Shown: positions 34,467-35,751 of the stretch, one piece after another
Layout: each line of letters starts with the position of its first letter
Position numbering within the stretch: position 1 is the stretch's first letter
Source: Acidobacteriota bacterium
GTDB lineage: Bacteria; Acidobacteriota; Terriglobia; UBA7540
Length of the DNA: 35,751 nt
Direction of reading: 5' to 3'
Assembly: GCA_902812415.1 (NCBI GenBank)
Contig: CADDZJ010000040.1
Coordinates: forward strand, 1-35,751
Notes under the pieces: generated by a model
Seen by the model: the letters and a program-made list of their open reading frames with translations, nothing else
Told to the model about the DNA's origin: nothing
Database searches by the model: none
Made by a program: the position numbers and the translations under genes

Positions 34467-35105
34467 ATGTTGCGGATTGGCGAAAAGAACGCTTCGGGGA
34501 CCGCCGCGCGGACAGCAAGCGGCGTCCCAACAATCAGCCAGGGGCTCGATTGGTTCTGGCAGCACCTGCGCGATGTGCGCAATCCGCGCATTCTTGATTG
34601 CGGTCCGGTTTCTCCTGGAACGCTTCAGGCGTTGCTGCGGCGCGGGGTCAAGCTTTATGTGGCGGACCTGATGACTCCGGTCTTACAGGGGGACCCGAGG
34701 TTTTGGGACCGGAGCGGCAAAATTCCGGTCTTTTTGACTTCTGATTTTCTCAGCCAACTTCCTGACACTCCTGAGGGCTCGCTGACCGGAATCCTGAGTT
34801 GGAATCTGCTGGACCTGGTTCCGCGCGAGGCGCTTCCAGCGCTGATCGAGCGGCTGTTTTCCCTTCTTGAACCGCTGGGCGTCCTCTTCTGCGCGCTGCG
34901 GGAGCCCAATCATCCGACAGGCGTCGAACGCCGCTGGTGGCTGGAAAGCTTGACCTCTGTGCGGAACGAAATCGACTCGAAACGCTCATACCCGCATCCG
35001 GTCATCACTAACCGGGAAATCGAACGCTTCCTGCCAAACGCCAGCATTAAGACCTTCCTCACCCGCTCTGGCCGCCGCGAAATCCTTGCCATGCGCCGGA
35101 AATAG
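34467..35105 (+). CDS. Degenerate SAM-methyltransferase-like protein
   Basis: A 212-residue protein with a Rossmann-like core: RILDCGPVSPGTLQALLRRGVKLYVADL (41-68) in the place of the SAM-binding motif I, ILSWNLLDLVP (109-119) as the motif II strand, and LLEPLGVLFCALRE (133-146) as motif III. The glycine motif is altered (DCGPVSPG instead of DxGxGxG), so SAM binding is doubtful. Its ATG overlaps the stop of a tiny upstream ORF. It follows bactofilin on the same strand at 375 bp, so a shared role is not clear. Pseudoenzyme status is possible. Confidence 0.65.
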   Translation: MLRIGEKNASGTAARTASGVPTISQGLDWFWQHLRDVRNPRILDCGPVSPGTLQALLRRGVKLYVADLMTPVLQGDPRFWDRSGKIPVFLTSDFLSQLPDTPEGSLTGILSWNLLDLVPREALPALIERLFSLLEPLGVLFCALREPNHPTGVERRWWLESLTSVRNEIDSKRSYPHPVITNREIERFLPNASIKTFLTRSGRREILAMRRK

Positions 35106-35372
35106 AATCGCTGTTACCCGTGTCGATCAACTGCGTGACATCGGCAGCAGCGACCTGCGCTTTTCGGGCGATTGGCTTTTGATTGTGACACAATCCCTCC
35201 TGGCCTCGCGGCTTTTCGCGGGTGCGCTGACGGACTGCTGAGGCAAGAATAGCTTTGGTCAACTGCTAAAGGAAGAAGTGCTCCTAAAAAGCAGGGATAA
35301 CGCAAGCTTCCCGTTACAAAAGCTCCGCGGCATTTTGCTGCGCATGTCAAGCCATCGTAAGAATCCGCTAGG

Positions 35373-35450
35373 GGGTCAGTTTGGGGCGTAGCGGCGGGTT
35401 CATCCTGCCATGCGTGGCGGCATAAAGCCGCCTCTACATCAAACTGACCC
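35373..35450. repeat. Long inverted repeat, MITE-like
   Basis: The gap 35106-35548 contains no supported gene. GGGTCAGTTTG (35373-35383) and CAAACTGACCC (35440-35450) are perfect 11-bp outer arms around an inner hairpin, GGCGGC (35416-35421) with GCCGCC (35427-35432), plus TAGCGGCGG/GCCGCCTCTACA words shared with other elements in the window. It is likely a dispersed palindromic element. Confidence 0.65.
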
Positions 35451-35471
35451 ATTACTCAAAATCCACACCCA

Positions 35472-35501
35472 TTGCCGCCGGTTGGCCTAGCGGGATACAC
35501 T
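35472..35501 (+). promoter_or_regulatory. Promoter-like pair upstream of the last gene
   Basis: TTGCCG (35472-35477) and TACACT (35496-35501) with an 18-bp spacer, 48 bp before the GTG at 35549. Consensus-based only. Confidence 0.35.
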
Positions 35502-35548
35502 ACGGGCGGTCAACACAGAATTAATCGCTGTTCGAAAGGAATCATAAA

Positions 35549-35749
35549 GTGCGCACAGGAACCGGAACGAAAGAAGTCACTGTTTCTGATTTTCAAGCCA
35601 AATGGCTTTACGGCTTGGCGATGGTTACTGTCCTCTACCTCATGTATTCGCCTGTTTTCGTTACCGATTATCTGATGAACGACGAGAACGCCTTTATCGG
35701 GGCGCCGCTTGGCTTAAGATGGAGAGCGAAGACTTTGTTTTTCGGGTAA
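35549..35749 (+). CDS. Start of a probable membrane protein, ends early
   Basis: A GTG start follows AAAGGAATCATAAA, a plausible ribosome site. The 66 residues have a transmembrane helix (LYGLAMVTVLYLMYSPVFV) and then TDYLMNDENAFIGAPLG, which resembles the start of polytopic glycosyltransferase-like membrane proteins with an early acidic loop. The frame ends in TAA at 35747-35749, just after a TTTTT run, two bases from the window end. It may be a frameshifted or truncated large gene, or a short protein; the window is too short to decide. Confidence 0.45.
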   Translation: MRTGTGTKEVTVSDFQAKWLYGLAMVTVLYLMYSPVFVTDYLMNDENAFIGAPLGLRWRAKTLFFG

Positions 35750-35751
35750 TT

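Noticed and set aside
1-35751. CRISPR arrays, tRNA, rRNA, transposases and phage genes
   Set aside because: No regular spaced repeats, cloverleaf or transposase/integrase motifs were recognised by eye; a scanning program would be decisive.

Overview
The window looks like chromosomal DNA of an Acidobacteriota bacterium (moderately high GC, Gram-negative). This is inferred from gene content. It carries TPR-rich secreted proteins, a giant Oar-type TonB-dependent receptor with an N-terminal carboxypeptidase-regulatory-like domain, a membrane-anchored winged-helix regulator of the kind common in that phylum, a PEP-CTERM protein, bactofilin, lipid A genes including LpxI, and scattered intergenic repeats typical of these genomes. 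I see no tRNA, rRNA, transposase, phage gene or CRISPR array.

Layout. 1-2585 (+): two overlapping TPR genes, the first cut by the window edge. 2605-9700 (-): a Tat-exported, probably carbohydrate-related protein, an exported GH130-like glycosidase/phosphorylase, and the Oar-like receptor. 10305-12800 (+), divergent from the receptor: a winged-helix/TM regulator followed by a TPR protein. 12846-13943 (-): a TonB-like energy transducer. 14113-17535 (-): a lipid A block read fabZ, lpxA, lpxI, then, after a 331 bp repeat-bearing gap, a Gfo/Idh/MocA oxidoreductase. 17536-18988: a long non-coding stretch with repeats, an AT-rich island and what looks like the broken 3' end of a DNA methyltransferase gene. 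18989-22759: an ECF sigma factor and RskA-type anti-sigma (-), a small secreted protein (-), a Tat-exported ferritin-like protein (+) and a PEP-CTERM protein (+). 22793-24115 (+): a membrane metallophosphoesterase. 24268-28926 (-): a tightly packed four-gene unit, DUF362, PQQ-type beta-propeller, ApbE and a protein of unknown function. 29149-32387 (-): the conserved set SRP RNA, dnaX, ybaB, recR. 33498-35105 (+): bactofilin and a degenerate methyltransferase-like protein. 35549-35749 (+): the start of a probable membrane protein that stops early.

How the genes may work together. The receptor, TonB-like protein, divergent regulator, GH130-like enzyme and Tat-exported protein could form a glycan sensing, uptake and breakdown locus. 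The sigma/anti-sigma pair faces the ferritin-like gene and may control it. The DUF362-propeller-ApbE-unknown unit is the least familiar arrangement and the best candidate for an undescribed system, probably in envelope redox or flavin chemistry. All functional links are inferences from neighbourhood and protein motifs; no database search was possible.
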